From Deltaproteobacteria bacterium (GTDB lineage Bacteria; Myxococcota_A; Polyangia; Nannocystales; Nannocystaceae): DNA of 64,000 nucleotides. The DNA lies in contig JADJEE010000001.1 of assembly GCA_016709225.1 (NCBI GenBank), forward strand, positions 2,418,001 to 2,482,000, written 5' to 3'. The notes beneath the pieces are model-generated. The model ran no database searches, was not told the DNA's origin, and worked only from the letters and a program-made list of their open reading frames with translations. Made by a program: the position numbers and the translations under genes. Positions 55,401 through 63,205 of the stretch are shown here, piece by piece. Each line of letters begins with the position of its first letter. Within the stretch, counting starts at the first letter, position 1.

Positions 55401-56864
55401 ATCCCACACCACCCGCGGCCGCAGGTCGGCGAACGCGTGCGAGGGGTAGCGACCCGCGAGCATGTCGAGCACCGCGCGTAGGGCCGCGTCGGGCAGCTGC
55501 GCGAAGTTGTGGGCGCGACGCACCATCGCCGCGAGCTCGCCCAGCGTGGCCTCGCCGACGCCGAGCATCGCGACCAGCTGCTGCGCGAGCACGTCGAGCG
55601 GGTTGCGGGGCACGTGCATGGCCTCGATCGCGCCCTCGCGCATGCGCTGCACCACCACCGCCGACTCGAGCAGGTCGCCGCGGTGCTTGGGGAACAGCCG
55701 CCCGACGCTGCGCTGACCCACGCCGTGCCCGGCACGACCGACCCGCTGTAGGCCCCGCGACACCGCACCGGGTGACTCGACCAGCACCACGCGCTCGATG
55801 GTGCCCATGTCGATGCCGAGCTCGAGCGAGCTGGTCGCGACGATGCCGCGGATCTCACCGCTCGCGAGCGCGGCCTCGATCGCGGTGCGCTGGGCGTGGG
55901 CGAGGCTGCCGTGGTGGGCACGCACGAGCGGCTCACCCGCGAGCTCGTTGAGGCGCTGCGCGAGCCGCTCGCACAGGCCGCGCGCGTTGACGAAGACGAT
56001 CGTGGTCGCGGCGCCGCGGATGATCTCGAGCAGCCGGGGGTGGATCGCCGGCCAGATGCTGTTGGCCAGCGGCTCGCCGAGCCCCGCCGGCGCCACCGCG
56101 ACGCCGCCTTGCTTCATCGGTGGCGCTGCCACGGCGTCGACGCTCGGCCGCGTCATGTCGGGCACCGGCACCACCACCTCGATGTCGAGATCCGGGCGCG
56201 TGCCACAGTCGACGATCTCGACGGACCGTGCCCCTGCGAGGAAGCGCGCGACCTCCTCGAGCGGCCGCGCGGTCGCCGAGAGCCCCACACGCTGTGGCTC
56301 GCGCGGGCACAAGTCCACCAGGCGCTCGAGCGATAGCGCCAGATGAGCGCCGCGCTTGGTCGGTGCCAGCGCGTGGACCTCGTCGACGATCACGGTCTCG
56401 ACCGTCGCGAGGTGCTCGCGCACACGCGAGCCCAACATCAGGAACAGCGACTCGGGCGTGGTGACGAGGATCTCGGGTGGCTGCCGCAGCATCGAGGCGC
56501 GCTCGCCCGCGGTCGTGTCGCCGGTGCGGATCGCCACCCGCGGCAGTGCCGGCTGGAGCCCGAGCGCCTGCGCGGCCGCGGCGATGCCGGCCAGCGGCCG
56601 CTGCAGGTTGCGGTGGATGTCGTGCACCAACGCCTTGAGCGGCGACACGTACAGCACGCGGATGCCCGGCGTGCGCGCGGGCGCTTGCACGAGCCGATCG
56701 ATGCTCGACAGGAACGCGGCCAGGGTCTTGCCCGAGCCGGTCGGCGCCACCAAGAGCGCGTGACGACCGGCCGCGATCGCCTGCCAGCCGCGGACCTGCA
56801 CCGGCGTCGGTGCGTCGAAGGTCTGCGCGAACCAACGCCGCGTCGCGGGCCCGAAGTGATCCAT
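52464..56864 (-). CDS. lhr: Lhr-type large superfamily 2 helicase
   Basis: 1466 residues from ATG at 56864, near the E. coli Lhr length. Helicase core: Walker A PTGSGKT (41-47), SPLKAL, TTPESLF, DEVH (161-164), SATA, then the second RecA domain with TTIVFVNARGLCERLAQRLN, ATSSLELGIDMG and QRVGRAGHGVGQ. Followed by the Lhr winged-helix and beta-barrel core and the long C-terminal extension (HTH_42-like, about 850 onward) that some Lhr proteins carry. A DNA/RNA-hybrid 3'-5' helicase for repair or RNA maintenance. No partner gene next to it. Confidence 0.92.
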   Translation of the reverse strand: MDHFGPATRRWFAQTFDAPTPVQVRGWQAIAAGRHALLVAPTGSGKTLAAFLSSIDRLVQAPARTPGIRVLYVSPLKALVHDIHRNLQRPLAGIAAAAQALGLQPALPRVAIRTGDTTAGERASMLRQPPEILVTTPESLFLMLGSRVREHLATVETVIVDEVHALAPTKRGAHLALSLERLVDLCPREPQRVGLSATARPLEEVARFLAGARSVEIVDCGTRPDLDIEVVVPVPDMTRPSVDAVAAPPMKQGGVAVAPAGLGEPLANSIWPAIHPRLLEIIRGAATTIVFVNARGLCERLAQRLNELAGEPLVRAHHGSLAHAQRTAIEAALASGEIRGIVATSSLELGIDMGTIERVVLVESPGAVSRGLQRVGRAGHGVGQRSVGRLFPKHRGDLLESAVVVQRMREGAIEAMHVPRNPLDVLAQQLVAMLGVGEATLGELAAMVRRAHNFAQLPDAALRAVLDMLAGRYPSHAFADLRPRVVWDREHDRLAARRGALQLALQNAGTIPDRGLYPVHAGEGGPRVGELDEEMVHESAPGQVITLGASAWRIDHITRDRVVVSPAPGESGRLPFWRGDGPGRPLELGRAIGALTRELASRSGDEALAWLRTAWSLDAWAAQNLLAYVHEQRDATGVVPSDRAITIERFRDEVGDWRVCILSPFGARVHAPWALAIEAEFAARHGLSLQTTWSDDGIALRIVEVEELPSLEWLLPDPETVQERIVAQLAHSALFAGMFRENAARALLLPRRRAGQRTPLWAQRLRSQQLLAVAREHPSFPIVIETYRACLQDVFDLPALVELLRGVASREIRVDHVQTPSPSPFARQLVFAYVAAFMYEGDVPLAERRAAALALDEGLLRELLGEEALASVAAMLDLDALAELESQLQGTAPDRRARDADGLHDLLLRLGPLHASELAACCVGDDEAATTWMRELLASRRAVWIDLAGVRTAAAIEDLAALRDGLGVAVPPGVPEVLLAPRPGARAELLARHARNRGPFAVAGLSLRWGVELGPVVDAMVATRALVRGPLLPDAGELVCDAEVLRRLKRRSLARLREEIAAVDDEVYARFLPSWHGLDAAAGGASVLDDALARLEGMPLSWHELEHAILPARVPGFHARMLDERGASGELCWVGHGTLGGDDGRVALYRRAQVGRLLSPPTVPEGLGPIPLAILDHLRHRGASFVVELSRVLGAEVSLAQLEDALWQLAWAGLVTNDTFAPLRAHGPARGARGKVMRTGGGRWSLVAELIGTPIGDTERALARAQMLLDRHGIVAADVIALEAEPGGFAGVLPVFRELEQAGRVRRGHFVAHLRGVQFASPGAVDRLRAEREREGLHARVLAAADPAQPWGASLPWPLRVGSDRAGVRRAAGARVIEVDGAPVLFLDRGGRRWISFAAADRPELLAAAIAALPAMVAASSGRSLRVESIDGEPARNHRIAAALREVGFASELRGLVLEVRRASRS

Positions 56865-57147
56865 CGTCGACGGCGCGCAGTGTAGCGCCCGATCGTGCGT
56901 CGGAGGCACCGTCGAGCCATCCACCGATCTGCGGGCGCCCGAGCCGACTCGAGACCCCGGGTCCGGCGCCCGACGCACGAGCATCGCCGCCCGACCGAGA
57001 GCATGGAAGGCATGGAACTCGTGGCGGACTTCGGCTTCCAGCCGCCGGAGAACGGCGCATCGCGGATCGAACCCCGCCGCACCGAGGGCCCGCGGACCTC
57101 GGGGTGACTTCGGTCGCAAGCGCCGCACCGAGTGACGTCGCGCTCCA
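56865..57147. other. 283-base intergenic stretch, no gene recognised
   Basis: Between the Lhr start and the transposase relic. It contains no plausible coding frame by composition; the Lhr promoter should lie at its left end. Probably part of the debris at the border of the accessory island. Confidence 0.5.
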
Positions 57148-57600
57148 GCGCAACAGAACGGCGCGCACGAACGCATGCACCGCACGCTGAAGCGCGAGAC
57201 GGCGCGTCCGCCCTCGTCGAACCACGCCGCGCAGCAGCGTCGCTTCGACGGGTTCCGACGTCGCTTCAAGCTTCAACGACGAGCGTCCGCACGAGGCCCT
57301 CGGCGACGCGACGCCCGGCTCGATCTGGGTGCCGTCGACAAGGCCGTTCCCGAAGCGCATCGCGCCGCCCGAATATCCTGGTCACTGCGAGGTCCGGCGA
57401 GTCTCGAACGCAGGGTGCTTCCGCCTCGCGTCCGGCCAGGTCATTCTCAGCCAGGCGCTCAACGGGGAGTACATCGCCCTCGAGGAGGTCGACGACGGCC
57501 TCTGGAACATCTTGTTCTACACAACCTTGCTCGGTCGCTTCGACGAGGCGTCGGGTAGGATCACCGGGGGGTCGATTTCCGCACGGAACAAGGCCGCAAC
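57148..57600 (+). pseudogene. Decayed IS481-like transposase (integrase core), C-terminal part
   Basis: Translated in one frame, 57148-57265 gives HERMHRTLKRETARPP and AAQQRRFDGFRRRF; in the next frame, 57272 onward gives FNDERPHEALGDATPGSIW and so on. Together these are the C-terminal third of an IS481-type DDE transposase. The frame change follows a TTCAAGC-type short duplication at about 57264-57276. The N-terminal two thirds, with most of the DDE triad, are missing. After the coding part, AGTGTTACC motifs at 57612 and 57631 look like the IS right end. It marks the left edge of the low-GC cassette region. Confidence 0.7.
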
Positions 57601-57711
57601 CCATGACCAGAAGTGTTACCCATGTACCCGGGTCAGTGTTACCGATCATCCCGGTTGCTCACCGATCGAGGCACCTCCTGCAGGCCGGCTCACGGACAAC
57701 CAGGCACGCGG

Positions 57712-58515
57712 TCAGGTGCTGTCGCCTCGCTTCTTGCGCCGCGACCACTTCGGGCGCCCGGTTTTCGCCTCGGCCTGCTTTGCGGGCCGGCGCACCCGAA
57801 CTTCTCTTCCATCGGGCAGGACTGCGAGCGGCCCGTCGCCTCCGTCTGCACGTGACGCGCCGACGTGATTCTCGTTCCAGAAAATGTAGAGCAGCGTATC
57901 GATCCCGTGAACGATCGGAGAGATAGCCTGGATCACCGCCTGAGCGGTCTTGGATTGCAGTTCCTGCACCTCTTTCAGCGTCTTTGCCTCTGGGGTGGCG
58001 AACAGGAGGGAGTTGATTGTCAGTGGTCGGAGGGAGGTGTTGGCTGCGTTAGATAGGTCGATCCGCGCGCGACAAGGAAGCTTGGCGTGAGCGCTGATGA
58101 CCGCCTCCGGGTCTTCGCAGAGATCCAAGTGTGCGCCTAGTTTGTCGCGGATGGTCTTGGTTGCGTTGTACCCGGCATCGATTCTGCGCCTGAACTCGGC
58201 GAACTGTTTGAGGAATGCCGGCGAATACCGCGAACGGCTCTTCTTCAGCCAAGTAGCGACCTGCGTTCCGAACAGGCGGCGCACCTCAGCGATCGTGATC
58301 GCGATTTTGCGCAGGGTGTACGATGACACCCAGGTCTCCTCGTCGCTGGCGTCCTGGCGCACGCCGAGCTTTCCGAGTTCGTGCCCCATATCATCTCGGA
58401 GGATCGCAAGGCGCAGCATCCACGCGGACCGCTCGTCAGTCGAGGGAAAGAAATCTATGAGCTTTCCGGAGAACGCGACGGGGTACGCTTGCGGCGTGGA
58501 CTCTGACTCGGCCAT
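57712..58515 (-). CDS. Cassette-borne protein of unknown function
   Basis: 267 residues from ATG at 58515 (GTG 58521 also possible). Clearly lower GC and less biased codon use than the chromosome around it. Helical, charged sequence: AWMLRLAILRDDMGHELGKL, YTLRKIAITIAEVRRLFGTQ, IRDKLGAHLDLCEDPEAVIS, then IVHGIDTLLYIFWNENHVG and a basic tail. The KLGAH motif recalls HEPN/AbiV-like helical proteins but I do not assign it. It lies downstream of attC1 on the minus strand as the last cassette; its own attC on the left is missing, apparently cut off at the transposase relic. Confidence 0.62.
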   Translation of the reverse strand: MAESESTPQAYPVAFSGKLIDFFPSTDERSAWMLRLAILRDDMGHELGKLGVRQDASDEETWVSSYTLRKIAITIAEVRRLFGTQVATWLKKSRSRYSPAFLKQFAEFRRRIDAGYNATKTIRDKLGAHLDLCEDPEAVISAHAKLPCRARIDLSNAANTSLRPLTINSLLFATPEAKTLKEVQELQSKTAQAVIQAISPIVHGIDTLLYIFWNENHVGASRADGGDGPLAVLPDGREVRVRRPAKQAEAKTGRPKWSRRKKRGDST

Positions 58516-58643
58516 CGACACAGTCTATCGCGTCCTGGGCCCCCGTGCCGGGGCCGCGGACGGCCGCCGCCGCAGACGAGGCGACAACTAAGGCTGCCGG
58601 CGTCGAGACGCTTCTTGCGGCCCCACTCCCTTGGTCAGTATCC

Positions 58644-58721
58644 GTCCAACGATTAGGCGTTCAGCTGCGAGCCGCGCGGGCGAAGCCCGCGTGACTCGTC
58701 AGCTGCAACGGCATGTTGGAC
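58644..58721 (-). other. attC recombination site 1 (integron cassette)
   Basis: 78 bases bounded by GTCCAAC (58644-58650) and GTTGGAC (58715-58721), the complementary outer boxes of an attC. Inner arms GGCGTTCAGCTG and CAGCTGCAACGGC pair except for one extra G on one side, the extrahelical base that gives attC its orientation; a central GC hairpin closes it. The orientation matches a minus-strand gene read into the site, as the gene at 58767-59480 does. Confidence 0.85.
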
Positions 58722-58766
58722 GGCGTCCGGGTAAGCGAGGTGCACGCGCATGGCAAGCAGCGGCCT

Positions 58767-59480
58767 TTAGTACCTGAGTAGGGCTTGATGAAGCGCATGG
58801 AGGACAATGGTGGTTTCAGGCTGTGGGGCATCCGGGGCAGCGCGTCGGCAGAAGTCGTCCGCACACAATTCAAACTCAAGCGCGAGGAGTCCAAGCGTGT
58901 GAGCGGCGGCAAATGCGTTGTGGTCCGATTCAGGGTATAGAAGGGCGTTCCAGCCTTCACCGTCTTCTCGCTCGCGGCTGCCAAGGAAGCGCAAGGGCTC
59001 TTCCTTAGCGGAGTGCGCGATCGATGAGTAAGAGTCGTAGAGTCGTTTCACTTTCGTCACGAGGTGCCGCAGGTTAGGCGTTCTCCCTTCAAGGCTGGCG
59101 GGGGCTGCGGTCTCGAGCTCGCGCACGCGCGCGAGCAGTTCCATTTGTTTCCTCGCCAGGGTCGTTGCCTCGATGAGTTCGGCTTGACGAATCAGGTCCG
59201 CCGCGATGAAGTGCGTCCTGCAGTATGACACGATCAGGCTTGCAATCTGTGGCCCGCTTTGTATCTGGCGAAGGTCGCGGTCCGACAAGAAGAGCGTGCG
59301 GGAGCTAACGATCTCCCCCGCGGCTTCGAGAATGAACTCTCCTCGAGGGTGGTCGTTCTCAAATGCCGTGACCGCTCTCTCGCGGAACAACGCCCGCTGG
59401 TGTAGGTAGCGCACTGAGCTGCCGACAAGGTGAGTCGGAGCGGCCTCTTCTCGCGCGGAGTTGTCTTCGTCGTCGTTCAT
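58767..59480 (-). CDS. Cassette-borne protein of unknown function, partner of HNH nuclease
   Basis: 237 residues from ATG at 59480 (TTG 59501 would overlap the HNH gene). Four bases separate it from the HNH stop, so the two form one operon inside one cassette. Helical throughout: FRERAVTAFENDHPRGEFIL, LIRQAELIEATTLARKQMEL, LRHLVTKVKRLYDSYSSIAH, AHTLGLLALEFELCADDFCR. The N-terminal half has the look of DUF5677/Cthe-like helical proteins but no firm family is given. Ends 45 bases before attC1. Confidence 0.62.
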   Translation of the reverse strand: MNDDEDNSAREEAAPTHLVGSSVRYLHQRALFRERAVTAFENDHPRGEFILEAAGEIVSSRTLFLSDRDLRQIQSGPQIASLIVSYCRTHFIAADLIRQAELIEATTLARKQMELLARVRELETAAPASLEGRTPNLRHLVTKVKRLYDSYSSIAHSAKEEPLRFLGSREREDGEGWNALLYPESDHNAFAAAHTLGLLALEFELCADDFCRRAAPDAPQPETTIVLHALHQALLRY

Positions 59481-59484
59481 CTTA

Positions 59485-60516
59485 CTACGGCGTGAAACCA
59501 AAGATTGCCCACTTGAGCTGCTCTGGGGGTTCCCCGCTGCCGATCACGGGGGTTCTCGTCGCACGTTCGACAAAGAACCGTTGTAGGCCGGGATATGCGT
59601 CGGCAGGATCCGTCTCCGGGGGATACTCAGCGCGTAGTATGCTTGTGCGAAGGCTCATGTCCGGGCCGCGTTCCACAAGAAGGACGCCCTCGGTAAGCCG
59701 GTAGCCAGGAAGTAGGTGCCTGCGGACTTCATCGCATACCGAGTTTGCAGCTCTCGTCAACTCGAAGCAGAGATCCTCTACTAAGTCGACCGCGAACTCG
59801 AACTGGACGGAGAGTCGTTTCTCTTCCTCGCGATCCCACTTGACCATCTTTTTGTAGACCTTCTCAACAACAAGGACCTTGTTCTCGTCGCGCCCCTCCT
59901 CGGTCGACACGGAGTGCATGACGCGGAGAAAGTCGTTCAAGACCCACCGAAAGTTTGCAAGCGCTTCTTTGACGCGTGGGTGCCTGTTCGGCCAGACACG
60001 GTTGAACAGCCATTCTGCGCACGCGTGAAGCGACTTGGCACGCTCGACGCGTAGCTGCGGTTGACCGCCCCCAAATATCCAGGACGTCCAGTTCTTCCAG
60101 TTGTCGAGTTCACATTTCTCGGCCCATTCATCTACGTAGCCGATCAGCTGCTCCTCTTCGCGCTGTGCGATCGGATCGAACCCCGCAAGAGAGGTGCGCA
60201 CCCAGTCTTCGTGGGCTTTCTTTATTTCGTGAAGGCGAGCCACCGGATAGGCCTGTTCGTTGTCGTCGGCGATCTTGTGGTGGATGCTGCACAAGAGCAC
60301 GAGATTCCCGTAGAGATCGCGCTGATCGGCGGTCATCGAACTAGCGCCCCGCGGGCCGTCCGCCTCGCGAGCAACGATATGCGCCTCCTCTCCGACAACG
60401 GTCGGGTCGTCAGCTTCCGCGATGTCCATCACGAGTTCGCGCCGACACTCTGGGAACGAGCAGCGACTCGCGCAACGGCCCCACAGCATCTTGCGCGTCT
60501 TGGCTGAGATGGTCAT
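59485..60516 (-). CDS. HNH endonuclease (cassette-borne)
   Basis: 343 residues from ATG at 60516. The N-terminal HNH domain has CASRCSFPECRRELVMD (zinc Cys pair), EEAHIVAREADGPRG (first His) and NLVLLCSIHHKIADD (second His pair), typical of HNH nucleases in restriction and conflict systems. The C-terminal ~220 residues (LDNWKNWTSWIFGGGQPQLR onward) are unlike known domains to me and may sense or target. Forms a two-gene cassette with the downstream unknown protein, between attC2 and attC1. Candidate anti-phage nuclease. Confidence 0.78.
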   Translation of the reverse strand: MTISAKTRKMLWGRCASRCSFPECRRELVMDIAEADDPTVVGEEAHIVAREADGPRGASSMTADQRDLYGNLVLLCSIHHKIADDNEQAYPVARLHEIKKAHEDWVRTSLAGFDPIAQREEEQLIGYVDEWAEKCELDNWKNWTSWIFGGGQPQLRVERAKSLHACAEWLFNRVWPNRHPRVKEALANFRWVLNDFLRVMHSVSTEEGRDENKVLVVEKVYKKMVKWDREEEKRLSVQFEFAVDLVEDLCFELTRAANSVCDEVRRHLLPGYRLTEGVLLVERGPDMSLRTSILRAEYPPETDPADAYPGLQRFFVERATRTPVIGSGEPPEQLKWAIFGFTP

Positions 60517-60577
60517 CCCGTGAGTCCTTCATCTTGCGCCGTGGAGGGTGCGCGAACCAGCATGTTGCTCCTCGTCC

Positions 60578-60641
60578 GTACAACGAATAGGCGCTAAGCT
60601 GCGGCCGCGAAGCGGCCGTCAGCTTCAGCGGCTTGTTGGGC
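60578..60641 (-). other. attC recombination site 2 (integron cassette)
   Basis: 64 bases bounded by GTACAAC (60578-60584) and GTTGGGC (60635-60641). Arms GCGCTAAGCTG and CAGCTTCAGCGGC pair with a single extra base on the right arm, and the centre is the self-complementary GGCCGCGAAGCGGCC. Layout and size are typical of short attC sites. Orientation matches the minus-strand DUF262 gene that ends 17 bases away. Confidence 0.88.
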
Positions 60642-60657
60642 GGCGCGCGTAAGCACT

Positions 60658-61845
60658 TTACTTCTTGAGGCCTTTTCCTACCTTTTTGGCTGTTGATTTT
60701 GGGGTCAGGACCTTTCGGCCAAGCGGTACGAAGCCGGCAAGTCGCGCTTCTGTCGACCGCCCTGTCGAAAAGCCCCTCGCCATCTCAGGCAGGGCCCACA
60801 CTTCCTTGGCAACCTCAAGAAGGTCCTTTCTATGCTGCGTGCCAGCCGCAACATGATATCCGAGGCCCAGCGCGATGATCTCATACGCCGTGTTCAAGAA
60901 CGATCCGACGAAAGCCTTCTTGCCAGAGTCCCACCGTCTAAATACTGCATCTCCACCGTTTGCTACGATCGTATCAAACGTCTTGACGAACGTCGCTTCG
61001 AGTTGCGTGCTTCCGCGCGGCGACTTCGTTGCAAGCGCGACTGCTTCTCGATCCAGGACCTGGTTGAGGTCTCGCAAAGCGGCTTGACTAAGCTGCTCGG
61101 GACCACGTGAGTGTAGCACGATGAATCGTACCACGAGCTCCAAGTCATATCGCTCTTCGAGCAGTCGCTCGCTGAGTGAGGTGGTCTCGGCGAAGCTCTT
61201 GTGTCGCGCGAGCTTCTCCAACCATGCAAGGAATTCGGGCGAAACCGCCACGAGCAGAGCGGAACGAAGCTCCTGCGGCGTGAGATTCGATCCGTAACTG
61301 TTCAACCGCTGGAACAGATCATACTTTGACTGTGGCGATGATTCGCGTTTGATGATCTTGAGGTCGATTTTTGTTCGCTTGATGTCTAGTCTCAGAGCAG
61401 CAGAGAGACTCTGCTGGGGATTGGCATGCTCCCACCGGCGCCCCTCCAAAGCCGGCAAGTACTTTGTTTCACGAAGCACCATGGGTGGCAGCGCGTTGCC
61501 GTCGACGCCTCGCAGCTCGCCCTGCAGCTCGAGGATAGTGGAGACTCGTTGAAGACCGTCAACTAGCTCCCACTTGCCGCCTTCTTGCTGCGCAACAAAA
61601 ATGGAAGGGAGAGGGATTCCGAGCAAGATACTCTCGATCAGCCTTGAGCGTTGCTCAATCGACCATCGGAACAAGCGTTGATACTCGGGTCGAATGACAA
61701 GCTCGCCCTCTCTATAAAGATTTGTCAGCTCGCCGATGCTCATCGGGTAACCGTCGGCGGCGATTGTTCGGCGCGCGTCGGACACCTCAGTTTCAAGCGC
61801 GTCAACAGCCTTGCGCGGCAGTGCCTTCTTGTTCACGTTCTCCAC
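60658..61845 (-). CDS. DUF262-domain protein (GmrS/ParB-like nucleotide-binding family), cassette-borne
   Basis: 395 residues from GTG at 61845; it overlaps the FRG gene by 13 bases. The N-terminal DUF262 domain has IRPEYQRLFRWSIEQRSRLI (52-71), SILLGIPLPSIFV and VDGLQRVSTI (95-104), the DGQQR-like motif that binds or hydrolyses nucleotides in GmrSD-type restriction proteins. No HNH (DUF1524) nuclease half is present, so it is a GmrS-like single-domain form. The basic Lys-rich C-terminus (KSTAKKVGKGLKK) may bind DNA. Together with the FRG protein it fills one cassette: a candidate defence pair. Confidence 0.8.
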   Translation of the reverse strand: MENVNKKALPRKAVDALETEVSDARRTIAADGYPMSIGELTNLYREGELVIRPEYQRLFRWSIEQRSRLIESILLGIPLPSIFVAQQEGGKWELVDGLQRVSTILELQGELRGVDGNALPPMVLRETKYLPALEGRRWEHANPQQSLSAALRLDIKRTKIDLKIIKRESSPQSKYDLFQRLNSYGSNLTPQELRSALLVAVSPEFLAWLEKLARHKSFAETTSLSERLLEERYDLELVVRFIVLHSRGPEQLSQAALRDLNQVLDREAVALATKSPRGSTQLEATFVKTFDTIVANGGDAVFRRWDSGKKAFVGSFLNTAYEIIALGLGYHVAAGTQHRKDLLEVAKEVWALPEMARGFSTGRSTEARLAGFVPLGRKVLTPKSTAKKVGKGLKK

Positions 61846-62624
61846 CCTTCCGTTCGCGCAAGCTCAGTTGCAAGATACGGCAGCTCGGGAAAGATCATGG
61901 TTTCAGTAAAGCCGAGTGTTTGGAGGTCTTTGAAGAGGTCTTCTCGCTTTGCGTTCAGCGTCACGCGCCACAACAACGTCGGGTCGGAAGGCGAGGCAAA
62001 CTCTTCGAGGGGCCGGGGATCTGCCCCCCATACGACAAAGGTGCCACGCTGAGCTACGATGCGATCCGAGTTGTGGGCTCCAAACATTGCAACGGGCGAC
62101 TTGCCCCGTCTTTTCTGAGTCTCCGGCATATAGCTCTCAAGCTCTTCATCGGCCGTTGTGAGTACCCGGATCGTATCGCCGTACTCCGAGAGCACAGGGG
62201 TAGATCGATTCCATCGGACCGGATCGACGCACCATATCGAGGGAACGCAGACGTGGTCTGCGTGCGGAGGGTCAGAGCTCAACGCAAAATAGCAGGCGAC
62301 GAACAGGTTCTCCGTCCAGTCCAGCAACCGCGTGGGCGCGCCATGATGCTGCATTGCAAAGAGGTGTTCCCAGCTTGTCTGCGGGTATCCGGTGGGCCAG
62401 TACGCCATACTTCTCTGGCGAAACCGCGTCAGCAACCGCGTCTCCCTCTCGAATACTTCCGCGTCTGACTTGCCGTCGCGCATTAGCTTCGGCAACAGCC
62501 GGTAGTTCTGGCAGGACTGCCCACGGTACCAAAGGAAACCGTCGTCGCCTAGCTCCGCGCGGATCTTCAGAACGACGTCGACGAGTTCGTGGATGCTCGA
62601 GGCTTGTAGCTCGGTGACCGACAT
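61833..62624 (-). CDS. FRG-domain protein, cassette-borne
   Basis: 263 residues from ATG at 62624. FRG domain: FLWYRGQSCQNYRLLPKLMR (30-49), RFRQRSMAYWPTG, MQHHGAPTRLLDWTENLFVA (91-110), then IVAQRGTFVVWGADPRPLEE. FRG domains occur in toxin-antitoxin and phage-defence loci and may carry ADP-ribosyl-transfer-like folds; the biochemical role is unproven. It is read first in its cassette, just after attC3, and its end overlaps the start of the DUF262 gene. Confidence 0.8.
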   Translation of the reverse strand: MSVTELQASSIHELVDVVLKIRAELGDDGFLWYRGQSCQNYRLLPKLMRDGKSDAEVFERETRLLTRFRQRSMAYWPTGYPQTSWEHLFAMQHHGAPTRLLDWTENLFVACYFALSSDPPHADHVCVPSIWCVDPVRWNRSTPVLSEYGDTIRVLTTADEELESYMPETQKRRGKSPVAMFGAHNSDRIVAQRGTFVVWGADPRPLEEFASPSDPTLLWRVTLNAKREDLFKDLQTLGFTETMIFPELPYLATELARTEGWRT

Positions 62625-62754
62625 CTGGGTTGCGTTGGCGCGGCGATCCTATCGAGCATTCCCATTCTCCGCAAGCGCCCGCGCCTACGCTGAGGGCGTG
62701 CGGATTCGCGACTCAACGCGAAGGCTTCTGGCCGCTTGGCCACCGTTCTCGTCC
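62625..62754. other. Cassette leader between attC3 and the FRG gene
   Basis: 130 bases from the attC3 boundary to the FRG start on the minus strand. No gene or clear promoter boxes seen; a cassette promoter might be here since the pair must otherwise depend on transcription from upstream cassettes. Confidence 0.4.
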
Positions 62755-62833
62755 GCCCAACATATCAGGCGTTCAGCGGCGGGAGCATCGGGCGAAGCCC
62801 GATGAGCCCGTCCGTTGCAACGGCTCGTTAGCC
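62755..62833 (-). other. attC recombination site 3 (integron cassette)
   Basis: 79 bases bounded by GCCCAAC (62755-62761) and GTTAGCC (62827-62833). Arms GGCGTTCAGCGGCGGG and CCCGTCCGTTGCAACGGC pair with the same one-base bulge position as attC1 and attC2; the central hairpin is ATCGGGCGAAGCCCGAT. The TAA stop of the cupin-like gene (62828-62830) lies within the outer box, as is common for cassette genes. Confidence 0.85.
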
Positions 62834-63190
62834 GGGCTCCTTGGCAGCGCCCGTGCTGGGGCGTTGGCGGAATTCCGGCGGAAGAAGCCAGACATGCACG
62901 ATCTCGCACGGAACTGCGCTCAGGACTTCGAACGAGTATTCGCCGTCGGGCGCGTCCACGAACGTCGCTGGCCGGAGCTCTGCGTGGCCGGTGGCCCACT
63001 CGTATCTACAGGACCCGGTCAAAACGTAGATCTTGCCGGCGCGCGCCGTCCCTCGGAACGCCACTCCGGGATCGTAGCGGTTGGGAGAGATCCGGTAATG
63101 CCAAGCGGGCTCGTGCTGTGCACGGATCGCTGTCTCGGTCATCGGTCCGGCGACCGAAGCGTTCCAGCTATGCGTCCTCGGCATGCTCAT
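62828..63190 (-). CDS. Small cupin-like protein, first visible cassette
   Basis: 120 residues from ATG at 63190 (ATG 63184 is in frame). Sequence such as DPGVAFRGTARAGKIYVLTG, YEWATGHAELRPATFVDAPD and YSFEVLSAVPCEIVHVWLLP has the strand pattern and turn glycines of a cupin barrel, though the metal-binding His set is not clear. The cassette is compact: the gene begins 16 bases from the GTTAGCC core at its right border and its stop is inside attC3. Role unknown. Confidence 0.62.
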   Translation of the reverse strand: MSMPRTHSWNASVAGPMTETAIRAQHEPAWHYRISPNRYDPGVAFRGTARAGKIYVLTGSCRYEWATGHAELRPATFVDAPDGEYSFEVLSAVPCEIVHVWLLPPEFRQRPSTGAAKEPG

Positions 63191-63205
63191 CGAGATCTCG
63201 CAGAT

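Noticed and set aside
56895..57107. 70-codon plus-strand ORF upstream of the transposase relic
   Set aside because: Arg/Pro/His-rich, no ribosome site, no domain; likely noise between Lhr and the relic.
58644..62833. attC sites as ordinary terminator hairpins
   Set aside because: All three have complementary RYYYAAC/GTTRRRY-type ends and a consistent one-base bulge, features terminators do not share.
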